DNA from: Phytopseudomonas straminea
GTDB lineage: Bacteria > Pseudomonadota > Gammaproteobacteria > Pseudomonadales > Pseudomonadaceae
Direction: 5' to 3'
NCBI RefSeq assembly: GCF_900112645.1
Contig: NZ_FOMO01000001.1
Coordinates: 744,001-808,000, forward strand
DNA length: 64,000 bases
Below the pieces are notes generated by a model. That model was not told where the DNA came from. It did not search any database and saw nothing but the letters and a program-made list of their open reading frames with translations. Positions 56,328-64,000 of the stretch are shown here, piece by piece (within the stretch, counting starts at the first letter, position 1; each line of letters starts with the position of its first letter). The translations under genes were made by a program, and so were the position numbers.

Positions 56328-57088
56328 TGAACGGTATGGACCGCCCCGGCAAAGGCCGCCTGCTCGGCCTGGGCGTGGGCCCGGGCGACCCGGAACTGAT
56401 CACCCTCAAGGCCCTGCGCCTGCTCAAGTCTGCGCCGGTGGTCGGCTATTTCGTGGCCAAGGCCAAGGCCAGCATCGGCCAGGGCGGCAACGCCTTCGGC
56501 ATCATCGAGGCGCACCTGGACGACAGCCAGCAGCGCCTGCCGCTGGTCTACCCGGTGACCACCGAAAAACTCGAGCCGCCACTGACCTACGAAGGCGTGA
56601 TCAGCGACTTCTACGACACCTGCGCGCTGCAAATCGCCGAGCATCTGGACGCCGGTCGTGACGTGGCGGTGATCTGCGAGGGCGATCCGTTCTTCTACGG
56701 CTCCTACATGTACCTGCACGACCGCCTGGCCGAGCGTTACGAGGCCGAGGTGATTCCGGGTGTGTGCTCGATGCTCGGCAGCGCCGCGGTGCTCGGTGTA
56801 CCGCTGGTGTACCGCAACCAGAGCCTGTCGGTGCTCTCCGGCGTGCTGCCCGAGGACGAGCTGCGCGATCGCCTGCGTAGCGCCGAAGCCGCCGTGGTGA
56901 TGAAGCTGGGACGCAACTTCGAGAAGGTGCGCCGCGTGCTGCAGGACCTCGGCCTGCATGACCGCGCCCATTACGTGGAGCGCGCGACCATGGCCAACCA
57001 GCGCATCGTGCCGCTCGATGAAGTCGAGCCGATGGCCTCGCCGTATTTTTCGATGATCGTGGTGCCGGGCGAGAAGTGGCGCGGTTAA
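56327..57088 (+). CDS. cobI: Precorrin-2 C20-methyltransferase
   Basis: A protein of 253 residues of the tetrapyrrole methylase family: [20 protein letters not shown], the SAM-binding [18 protein letters not shown] and [13 protein letters not shown]. It converts precorrin-2 to precorrin-3A. The ATG at 56327 overlaps the cobH TGA; a GTG at 56324 is an alternative. Confidence 0.95.
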   Translation: MNGMDRPGKGRLLGLGVGPGDPELITLKALRLLKSAPVVGYFVAKAKASIGQGGNAFGIIEAHLDDSQQRLPLVYPVTTEKLEPPLTYEGVISDFYDTCALQIAEHLDAGRDVAVICEGDPFFYGSYMYLHDRLAERYEAEVIPGVCSMLGSAAVLGVPLVYRNQSLSVLSGVLPEDELRDRLRSAEAAVVMKLGRNFEKVRRVLQDLGLHDRAHYVERATMANQRIVPLDEVEPMASPYFSMIVVPGEKWRG

Positions 57089-57125
57089 GCCGCGCCCTCC
57101 CCTGCATATTGAATCTGGAATCCCC

Positions 57126-58784
57126 ATGACCGCTTCCCCCGCCATCGTCATCCTCGGTTCCTCCGCGCTGGCCACCGCGCGGCGCATCCAGGCGCTTTAT
57201 CCACAGGCGGTTATCCACGGCCTGAATGGGCGAGTCGAAGCCGATGCGCCCTATGACGACGTCGGCGACACCCTGCGCGGCCTGTATCGCAGTGGCACGC
57301 CGATCATCGCCCTGTGCGCCGCCGGTATCGTCATTCGCAGCCTGGCGCCGCTGCTCGCCAGCAAGGGCGCCGAGCCGCCGGTGCTGGCCGTGGCCGAAGA
57401 CGGCAGCGCCGTGGTGCCGCTGCTGGGCGGCCTGGGTGGCGTCAACCGCATGGCGCGGGAGATCGCGGCAAGCCTGCAGGTCAGCGCGGCGATCACTACC
57501 AGCGGCGAACTGCGCTTCGGCACCTGCCTGCTCGACACGCCGAGCGGTTACGTCCTGGCGGATCTGGAACAGGGCAAGCGCTTCGTTTCCGACCTGCTCG
57601 GCGGGGAAAAGCTGCGCATCGACGGTGATGCACCCTGGCTGGATCAGAGCAAACTGCCGATGGCCGAGGATGCAGGGCGTACCCTGCATATCACCACAGA
57701 GCAGCGCACGGCTCAGGCGGATGAGCTGCTGATTCATCCACGCACGCTGCTCGCTCTGGTCGACAGTGCGGACAACCTTGCCGCGCGAATCGGCCAGGCG
57801 TTCGAACAATCAGGCCTTGCGCAGAAAGCCCTGGCCGCCCTGCTCGCACCAGCAGCCCTGATGGCCGATAAGGCGCTAGCTCAGGCCGCCAGTGAACTGG
57901 GCATGCCGCTGCGCTTTGTCACGCCGCATAGCGCACTGCCCGCGGCTATCGCGCAGCAAGACGGCCTGCAGCTGCTGAAGGCCGAATCGCCCGACGCCGC
58001 GCAAACCATCGGCCGGCCGCGTGGCCGCCTGAGCGTGATCGGCCTCGGCCCGGGCGCGGCGGAGCACATGACACCCGCCGTACGCCGCGCCCTGGATGAA
58101 GCCCAGGACCTGCTCGGTTACGAAACCTACGTGCGCATGGCCGAGCCGCTACGCGACGATCAGGTGCGCCATTGCAGTGACAATCGCGAAGAGCTGCAAC
58201 GCGCCCGACACGCCTTCGAGCTGGCTGCCAGTGGCCGCCGCGTGGTGGTGATTTCCTCAGGCGACCCCGGCGTGTTCGCCATGGCGGCGGCGGTACTGGA
58301 AGCCCTCGAAGAGGCTGAAGCGCCCGCTGACTGGCACGCCGTTGAGCTGGAGGTGCTGCCCGGCGTCTCCGCCGCTCTGGCCACCGCTGCCAAGGCCGGG
58401 GCGCCGCTGGGCCACGATTTCTGCCTGATCTCCCTGTCGGATAACCTCAAACCCTGGACGGTGATCGAGAGCCGTCTCGACCACGCCGGCGCCGCCGACC
58501 TGGCCATGGCCTTCTACAACCCGATCTCCAAGGCGCGCCCCTGGCAGCTCGGTCGCGCCCTGGAAATCGTCCGCACCCATCGCAAGCCAGACACCGTGGT
58601 GGTACTGGGCCGCGATATCGGCCGCCCTGCCGAAGCACTGCGGGTGATCAGCCTTGGCGAGCTGTCGCCGGAGATGGTCGACATGCGTACCCTGGTGATC
58701 GTCGGCTCCAGCCAGACCCGGCGCTTGCCCCGTGGCGACGGCGGCGAGTGGGTGTACACGCCACGCAGTTACCCACAGCCGTAG
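57126..58784 (+). CDS. cobJ: CbiG-like domain fused to precorrin-3B C17-methyltransferase
   Basis: A protein of 552 residues. The first 290 or so are CbiG-like (IIALCAAGIVIRSLAPLLASK, VVPLLGGLGGVNRMAREIA, ALVDSADNLAARIGQAF). From about 300 on it is a CobJ methyltransferase (LSVIGLGPGAAEHMTPAVRRAL, ISSGDPGVFAMAAAVLEAL, MAFYNPISKARPWQL). The fusion is usual in Pseudomonas. It methylates C17 with ring contraction. It is the last gene of the cobGHIJ operon. Confidence 0.95.
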   Translation: MTASPAIVILGSSALATARRIQALYPQAVIHGLNGRVEADAPYDDVGDTLRGLYRSGTPIIALCAAGIVIRSLAPLLASKGAEPPVLAVAEDGSAVVPLLGGLGGVNRMAREIAASLQVSAAITTSGELRFGTCLLDTPSGYVLADLEQGKRFVSDLLGGEKLRIDGDAPWLDQSKLPMAEDAGRTLHITTEQRTAQADELLIHPRTLLALVDSADNLAARIGQAFEQSGLAQKALAALLAPAALMADKALAQAASELGMPLRFVTPHSALPAAIAQQDGLQLLKAESPDAAQTIGRPRGRLSVIGLGPGAAEHMTPAVRRALDEAQDLLGYETYVRMAEPLRDDQVRHCSDNREELQRARHAFELAASGRRVVVISSGDPGVFAMAAAVLEALEEAEAPADWHAVELEVLPGVSAALATAAKAGAPLGHDFCLISLSDNLKPWTVIESRLDHAGAADLAMAFYNPISKARPWQLGRALEIVRTHRKPDTVVVLGRDIGRPAEALRVISLGELSPEMVDMRTLVIVGSSQTRRLPRGDGGEWVYTPRSYPQP

Positions 58785-58793
58785 CCTCAGGCC

Positions 58794-58812
58794 TTTACAT
58801 CACCTTTACATC
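58794..58812 (+). promoter_or_regulatory. Direct repeat TTTACATC-N3-TTTACATC upstream of the DUF6515 gene
   Basis: Two identical 8-mers are spaced 11 bp apart, as in response-regulator (OmpR/PhoB type) boxes. They lie about 82 bp before the ATG. A CCCCGC/GCGGGG hairpin (58856-58872) lies between the repeat and the gene. Confidence 0.45.
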
Positions 58813-58893
58813 GCCCTGACAGCGCCTTGCACAGACCTCTGGATAATCGACGCTGCCCCGCTCCCTGCGGGGTCATCGTCTTCTCCGGAGCCC

Positions 58894-59406
58894 ATGATGA
58901 ACGCCCGACTCCCTCGCCTCGCGGTTGCTGCCCTGCTGCTCTCGCTTTCCGTCAATGCATTGGCCGGCCCCGGAGGTCCAGGCGGACCGGGTGGCGGCCC
59001 TGGCTGGCGCGGCGGCCCGGGACCAGGTTGGGGCGGCCCCGGCCCCCGGCATGGTCACGGCCTGCCGGACCATGCTCGCGAGCTGTGGATAGGCAGTGCG
59101 CTGTACTTCGTCGCGGCCGGCACCTACTACATGTGGAACGCCGACCGCCGCCAGTACATCGTGGTCGAGGCGCCGCCGGTGATCCGCGCGGCGCCTACCG
59201 CCAACTACGACGTGATCGCCTACCCGGCCCGTGGCCAGAACGCCGACCTGCAGGCGCGCGACCGCTACGAGTGCCACAGCTGGGCGGTCAGCCAGAGCGG
59301 CTTCGACCCGGCCACTGCGTACAGCGCGCCGCCGGTCAACGCCAGCGACACTTACCGGCGCGCCCTGGGCGCCTGCCTGAGCGGGCGCGGCTACAGCATC
59401 AATTGA
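58894..59406 (+). CDS. DUF6515 family secreted glycine-rich protein
   Basis: A protein of 170 residues. A signal peptide cut after NALA is followed by a Gly-Pro-rich stretch (GPGGPGGPGGGPGWRGG) to about residue 60, a hydrophobic segment (LWIGSALYFVAAGTYYMW) and the conserved C-terminal domain YPARGQNADLQARDRYECHSWAVSQ. It is probably an envelope protein of unknown function. The stop overlaps the convergent dpkA-like gene by 8 nt. Confidence 0.82.
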   Translation: MMNARLPRLAVAALLLSLSVNALAGPGGPGGPGGGPGWRGGPGPGWGGPGPRHGHGLPDHARELWIGSALYFVAAGTYYMWNADRRQYIVVEAPPVIRAAPTANYDVIAYPARGQNADLQARDRYECHSWAVSQSGFDPATAYSAPPVNASDTYRRALGACLSGRGYSIN

Positions 59407-60403
59407 GCAGTGCGTTGAGATCGTCGTAGAGCGCCTGGGGAATCTGCACGCCATCGGCGAGGCTGCCGGCGCGAGCATCGTAGCGGCGCTGCGATGGCAG
59501 TCGCGCGCCCTGCCCTTCGATACCATCGAACAGTGCCTCGGCCCGGGCCAGGTGCGCGTCGGCCGCAGCGCCGAGAAAGCGCTGCGGATCGAGGGCGATG
59601 ATCAGCTCGCCATGGTAAGGCGACGACTTGCTGCCAGCGTCGTAGGCCAGCGACTCGGCACTGGTCAGGTCGCCGATCAGCGGCCCGGCGATCAGCTCCA
59701 CCATAGCCGCCAGCGCCGAGCCCTTGTGGCCGCCGAAGGTCAGCATGGCGCCGTTCATCACCGCTTCGGCACTGGTGCTGGGCTGGCCGCTGGCATCGAT
59801 GCCCCAGCCTTCGGGAATCGGCTTGCCGGCGCGGCGGTGCAGCTCGATGTCACCACGGGCGATGGCGCTGGTGGCGAAGTCGAAGATGAACGGGTGCTTG
59901 CCGGCACGCGGCCAGCCGAACGCGATGGGGTTGGTGCCGAAGATCGGCTTGCTGCCGCCCGCCGGCGCGACCCAGGCGTGACTGGGGTTGCAGGCCAGGG
60001 CGACGAGACCGAGCTCGGTGAGCTGTTCGATCTCCACCCACAGCGCGGAGAAATGCACGCAGCGGTTGATCGCCAAGGCGGCGATGCCATTGGTCCTGGC
60101 CTTGTCGGCCAGCACTGGCAGCCCGGCCTGGAAGGCCAGTTGCGAGAAGCCACCGCGGGCATCGACGCGCACGATCGACGGCGCCTGGTCGATCACCTCC
60201 GGCTCGGCATCGGCGACAACCTTGCCGGCCTTCAGCGAACTGACGCAGCCCAGCACCCGGTACAAGCCATGGGACGCACAGCCATCGCGCTCACCGGCCA
60301 CCACGGTGGCGGTCACCGCCTGGGCCTGGGCCTCGCTGAAACCGGCATGGCGCAGGATGGACAGCGATAGCGTGCGGGCTTCGTCCAGGGTCAGTCGAAT
60401 CAT
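59399..60403 (-). CDS. dpkA: Delta1-piperideine-2-carboxylate/pyrroline-2-carboxylate reductase (DpkA-like)
   Basis: A protein of 334 residues of the malate/L-lactate dehydrogenase 2 fold: GERDGCASHGLYRVLG, CVHFSALWVEIEQL, FGTNPIAFGWPR, FDFATSAIARGDIELHRRAGK and FGGHKGSALAAMVELIAG. It reduces cyclic imino acids from D-lysine or hydroxyproline breakdown with NADPH. Ureidoglycolate or lactate dehydrogenases share this fold. The start is the ATG of MIRLTLDEA. Confidence 0.88.
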   Translation of the reverse strand: MIRLTLDEARTLSLSILRHAGFSEAQAQAVTATVVAGERDGCASHGLYRVLGCVSSLKAGKVVADAEPEVIDQAPSIVRVDARGGFSQLAFQAGLPVLADKARTNGIAALAINRCVHFSALWVEIEQLTELGLVALACNPSHAWVAPAGGSKPIFGTNPIAFGWPRAGKHPFIFDFATSAIARGDIELHRRAGKPIPEGWGIDASGQPSTSAEAVMNGAMLTFGGHKGSALAAMVELIAGPLIGDLTSAESLAYDAGSKSSPYHGELIIALDPQRFLGAAADAHLARAEALFDGIEGQGARLPSQRRYDARAGSLADGVQIPQALYDDLNALLN

Positions 60404-60533
60404 CGTGGGCTCCTTGGGCAGGTAGGCGGTCAGCGGCATATGCCGACCTTATACACTGGCGCCGCGGCCGCCCACTGGCTTGATCGCTTTGCCCCACGGC
60501 GTTGCCGATTTCGGCACAGGCGCGCGACCGGGA

Positions 60534-61358
60534 TCAGCCGGCCGCCAGTTGCCGGCGCAACTCGGCGAGCACCGGGGCGCTGTCCGGGCGCACGCCGCGC
60601 CACAGGTGGAAGGCTTCCACGGCCTGCTCGACCAGCATGCCGAGGCCATCCAGGGTACGCGCGGCGCCCTGCTCCGCGGCCCAGCGATTGAACGCCGTGG
60701 GGCCGGCGCCGTACATCATGTCGTAGCAACAGGTATGGCCGGGCTGGATCAGGCTGGCGGAGATCGGCGGCAGCTCGCCGGCCAGGCTGGCCGAGGTGCC
60801 GTTGACGATCAGGTCCACCGGCGCGTCGATCCAGTCGAAGCCGCTGGCCACCACCGGGCCGAGATCGGCGAACTGGCGGGCCAGTTGCTCGGCCTTTTCC
60901 ACCGTGCGGTTGGCGATCACCAGGGTTCGCGGCTGCTGCGCCAGGAAGGGTTCGAGAATGCCGCGCACCGCGCCACCGGCGCCGAGCAGCAGGATGCGCT
61001 TGCCGCGCAGCTCGATACCGGCGTTCACGGTCAGGTCGCGCACCAGGCCGGCGCCGTCGGTGTTGTCACCGAGCAGGCTGCCGTCGTCGAGCTTCTTCAG
61101 GGTATTGACCGCACCGGCGCGGCGGGCGCGCTCGGTCAGGCTGTCGGCCAAGGCAAATGCCTGCTCCTTGAACGGCACCGTGACGTTGCCGCCCAGGCCC
61201 TGAACGAAGAACGCGCGGGCATAGCCCTCGAAATTCTCCAGCGGCGCCAGCAGCGCCTCGTAGCTGAGCGGCTGGCCGGTCTGCTCGGCGAACAGCCGGT
61301 GGATCAGCGGCGACTTGCTGTGGCCGATGGGGTTGCCGAATACACCGTAGCGATCCAT
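60534..61358 (-). CDS. aroE: Shikimate dehydrogenase
   Basis: A protein of 274 residues with [16 protein letters not shown] (shikimate binding), [11 protein letters not shown] (catalytic Lys), NTDGAG and the NADP-binding [15 protein letters not shown]. It reduces 3-dehydroshikimate in aromatic amino acid synthesis. It follows hemF on the same strand. Confidence 0.97.
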   Translation of the reverse strand: MDRYGVFGNPIGHSKSPLIHRLFAEQTGQPLSYEALLAPLENFEGYARAFFVQGLGGNVTVPFKEQAFALADSLTERARRAGAVNTLKKLDDGSLLGDNTDGAGLVRDLTVNAGIELRGKRILLLGAGGAVRGILEPFLAQQPRTLVIANRTVEKAEQLARQFADLGPVVASGFDWIDAPVDLIVNGTSASLAGELPPISASLIQPGHTCCYDMMYGAGPTAFNRWAAEQGAARTLDGLGMLVEQAVEAFHLWRGVRPDSAPVLAELRRQLAAG

Positions 61359-61416
61359 TGAAGTTTCCGCCGGTAAAAGCCAAAAGCGGCAAGCCTGCAG
61401 CTTTTAGCGGCGCGCT

Positions 61417-62460
<1,044 letters not shown>

Positions 62461-62518
62461 TCAACCCCGTGGGGAACTCGGGGTCTATTGCACTCACTCT
62501 TCAAGCAGGAGCAAGACG

Positions 62519-63496
62519 ATGGCCAAACGCATCCAGTTCAGCCGCCACGGTGGCCCCGAGGTACTCGAATACGTCGACTACCAACCCGCCGCTCCCGGCC
62601 CGCACGAGGTGCGTGTGCACAACCAGGCCATCGGCCTCAACTTCATCGACACCTACTTCCGCAGCGGCCTGTACGCGCCGCCTTCGCTGCCCTCCAGCCT
62701 GGGCACCGAAGGCGCCGGCTTCGTCGACGCCATTGGCTCCGAGGTCAAGGGCCTGCAGGTCGGTGACCGCGTGGCCTACGCCACCGGCCCGCTGGGCGGC
62801 TACAGCGAGCTGCACGTGCTGCCGGCGGAAAAACTGGTCAAGCTGCCCGACGCCATCAGTTTCGAGCAGGCCGCCGCGGTGATGCTCAAGGGCCTGACCG
62901 TGCAGTACCTACTGCGCCAGACCGCCGACCTGAAGAGCGGCGACATTATCCTGTTCCATGCCGCCGCCGGTGGTGTCGGCTCCTTCGCCTGCCAGTGGGC
63001 CAAGGCCCTGGGCGTCAAGCTGATCGGCACCGTCAGCTCGGCAAAAAAGGCCGAGTACGCCAAGCAGAAAGGCGCCTGGGCGACCATCGACTACAGCCAC
63101 GAGAACGTCGCCCAGCGCGTGCTGGAACTGACCGACGGCAAGAAATGCCCGGTGGTCTACGACGGCGTCGGAAAGGACACCTGGGAAACCTCGCTGGACT
63201 GCGTGGCACCGCGCGGCCTTATGGTCAGCTTCGGCAACGCCTCGGGCGCGGTCACCGGCGTCAACCTCGGCGTCCTGTCCCAAAAGGGCTCGCTGTACGT
63301 CACCCGCCCGACCCTGGCGGGCTACGCCAACACCCCGGAAAACCTGCAGAAAATGGCCGACGAGCTGTTCGGCATGATCGCCAAGGGCAAACTCGACGTG
63401 GAAATCACCGGTCGCTACCCACTCAGCGAAGCTGCCACCGCCCAGACCCTGCTCAGTGACCGCAAGACCACGGGGTCGACGATTCTGGTGCCGTAA
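62519..63496 (+). CDS. qor: NADPH:quinone oxidoreductase
   Basis: A protein of 325 residues, a zinc-free medium-chain dehydrogenase: GLNFIDTYFRSGLY, LPSSLGTEGAGFV and the NADPH-binding AAAGGVGSFACQWAKALG. It reduces quinones by one electron. The AGCAGGAG site precedes its ATG. Confidence 0.95.
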   Translation: MAKRIQFSRHGGPEVLEYVDYQPAAPGPHEVRVHNQAIGLNFIDTYFRSGLYAPPSLPSSLGTEGAGFVDAIGSEVKGLQVGDRVAYATGPLGGYSELHVLPAEKLVKLPDAISFEQAAAVMLKGLTVQYLLRQTADLKSGDIILFHAAAGGVGSFACQWAKALGVKLIGTVSSAKKAEYAKQKGAWATIDYSHENVAQRVLELTDGKKCPVVYDGVGKDTWETSLDCVAPRGLMVSFGNASGAVTGVNLGVLSQKGSLYVTRPTLAGYANTPENLQKMADELFGMIAKGKLDVEITGRYPLSEAATAQTLLSDRKTTGSTILVP

Positions 63497-63500
63497 GGAT

Positions 63501-63627
63501 AGTGCCCACGCTCTGCGTGGGCACTCAGCCTGTGGCGCTCCGCGCCACGATTGACGGCTGCACAGCGCAATCAAAGGACGCAGAGCGTCTTGCCAGTGCG
63601 TTGCTACGCTGAGCGTGGGAACGATAA
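63501..63627. repeat. Palindromic repeat cluster (AGTGCCCACGC...GCGTGGGCACT family)
   Basis: A perfect 11-bp inverted repeat (63501-63525) is followed by the hairpins TGGCGC/GCGCCA and GACGC/GCGTC and by GAGCGTGGGAACGAT, a form widely repeated in gammaproteobacteria. It ends the qor transcript. Confidence 0.7.
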
Positions 63628-63640
63628 AAAACGGAATACT

Positions 63641-63726
63641 TGTGGGAGGGGCTTCAGCCCCGAGCTCTTTATTTGCCTTGATAAAGCTCCGGGCTGAAGC
63701 GGAGCGCCGCCCGGCCCCTCCTACGA
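63641..63726. repeat. REP palindrome, TGTGGGAGGGGCTTCAGCC family
   Basis: TGTGGGAGGGGCTTCAGCCC opens it and CGGGCTGAAGC...GGCCCCTCCTAC closes it. It lies between the convergent qor and tsaC genes. Confidence 0.7.
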
Positions 63727-63752
63727 GATCGCTGGATGTCCGCTTCTGCGTA

Positions 63753-64000
63753 TCAAGCCGGTCGGCGCACGTCGCCGGTCACCAGATCACGTATCACGCT
63801 CGGATGACGCCGCCCGCCCAGTGCGCCACCCAGCACCGCATCCAGCTGCCGAGGAAAATACTGCTCGACCCGCAACCGTGAGCGCGCCGCCGGGCGGCCG
63901 GCGGGATTGGCCGAGGTCGACACCAACGGCCCCGTCAACGCACAAAGCTCACGCACCCGCGGATGATCACTGACCCGCAGCGCCACGCTGTCGTGCTCGC
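63753..64000 (-). CDS. tsaC: Threonylcarbamoyl-AMP synthase, C-terminal part (cut by window edge)
   Basis: About 82 C-terminal residues are visible. They include the YrdC/Sua5 segment [16 protein letters not shown] and [14 protein letters not shown], then [15 protein letters not shown] and a short tail. The N-terminal half lies beyond the window. TsaC makes the threonylcarbamoyl-AMP needed for tRNA t6A. Its place beside qor, hemF and aroE is the standard Pseudomonas order. Confidence 0.9.
   Translation of the reverse strand, partial: EHDSVALRVSDHPRVRELCALTGPLVSTSANPAGRPAARSRLRVEQYFPRQLDAVLGGALGGRRHPSVIRDLVTGDVRRPA

Overview
The window is high-GC DNA from a Pseudomonas-type gammaproteobacterium. 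The evidence is the terminal run tsaC-qor-hemF-aroE (the order found near the replication origin in Pseudomonas), an aerobic cobalamin cluster with a CbiG-CobJ fusion, and abundant short palindromic repeats of Pseudomonas type such as TGTGGGAGCG...CGCTCCCACA. No rRNA, tRNA, CRISPR array or transposase gene was found. One short inverted-repeat element without a transposase lies at 41443-41615.

Layout. 0-3.1 kb: the tail of a GntR/FCD regulator and two divergent L,D-transpeptidase genes. 3.3-26.5 kb: a large accessory catabolic region. It holds a DUF1185 protein, an alpha/beta hydrolase, two aldehyde dehydrogenases, a flavin reductase, a carboxymuconolactone-decarboxylase-like protein, a GntR regulator and a NUDIX hydrolase. 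Then come an EamA exporter with a divergent LysR gene; a yeg-like block (GntR/UTRA, ADP-ribosylglycohydrolase, NCS1 carrier, PfkB kinase); a DUF1330 protein; a RibB protein with a degenerate RibA domain; a PotABCD-like ABC importer with two binding proteins; a luciferase-like (LLM) monooxygenase; and a second NCS1 carrier. 26.7-28.1 kb: cardiolipin synthase. 28.3-32.6 kb: TetR, an orphan nitrogen-compound binding protein, type III glutamine synthetase, and a divergent MetX-like hydrolase. 33-41.4 kb: a sugar-acid catabolic operon (DapA-like aldolase, Fe-alcohol dehydrogenase, DUF1537 kinase, PdxA2-like dehydrogenase, SSS symporter, cytoplasmic Asp-box protein, SDR, DeoR). 41.6-43.8 kb: DUF3617 protein, GNAT, one-domain voltage-gated cation channel. 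43.9-51 kb: a TAXI-TRAP transporter with a DctB/DctD-like two-component system and a sigma-54 promoter. 51.1-58.8 kb: cobalamin genes with a B12 riboswitch. 58.9-64 kb: DUF6515 protein, DpkA-like reductase, aroE, hemF, qor, tsaC.

Main point. Four near-identical 20-bp palindromes with core TGGTATACCA lie before the DUF1185 operon, between DUF1330 and ribB, before the ABC importer and before the LLM monooxygenase. They tie dispersed genes into one regulon, probably controlled by an FCD-type GntR protein (8939-9724 is the best candidate). The enzyme set (LLM oxygenase, flavin reductase, aldehyde dehydrogenase, alpha/beta hydrolase, succinate-semialdehyde dehydrogenase) has the same logic as the Acinetobacter trigonelline pathway and the late steps of vitamin B6 breakdown. 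There, an N-heteroaromatic ring is opened oxidatively and an (acylamino)methylene-succinate is hydrolysed to succinate semialdehyde. I infer that this region degrades an N-heterocyclic or N-methyl-pyridinium compound and has its own flavin supply and uptake systems. The substrate is not proven by the sequence.
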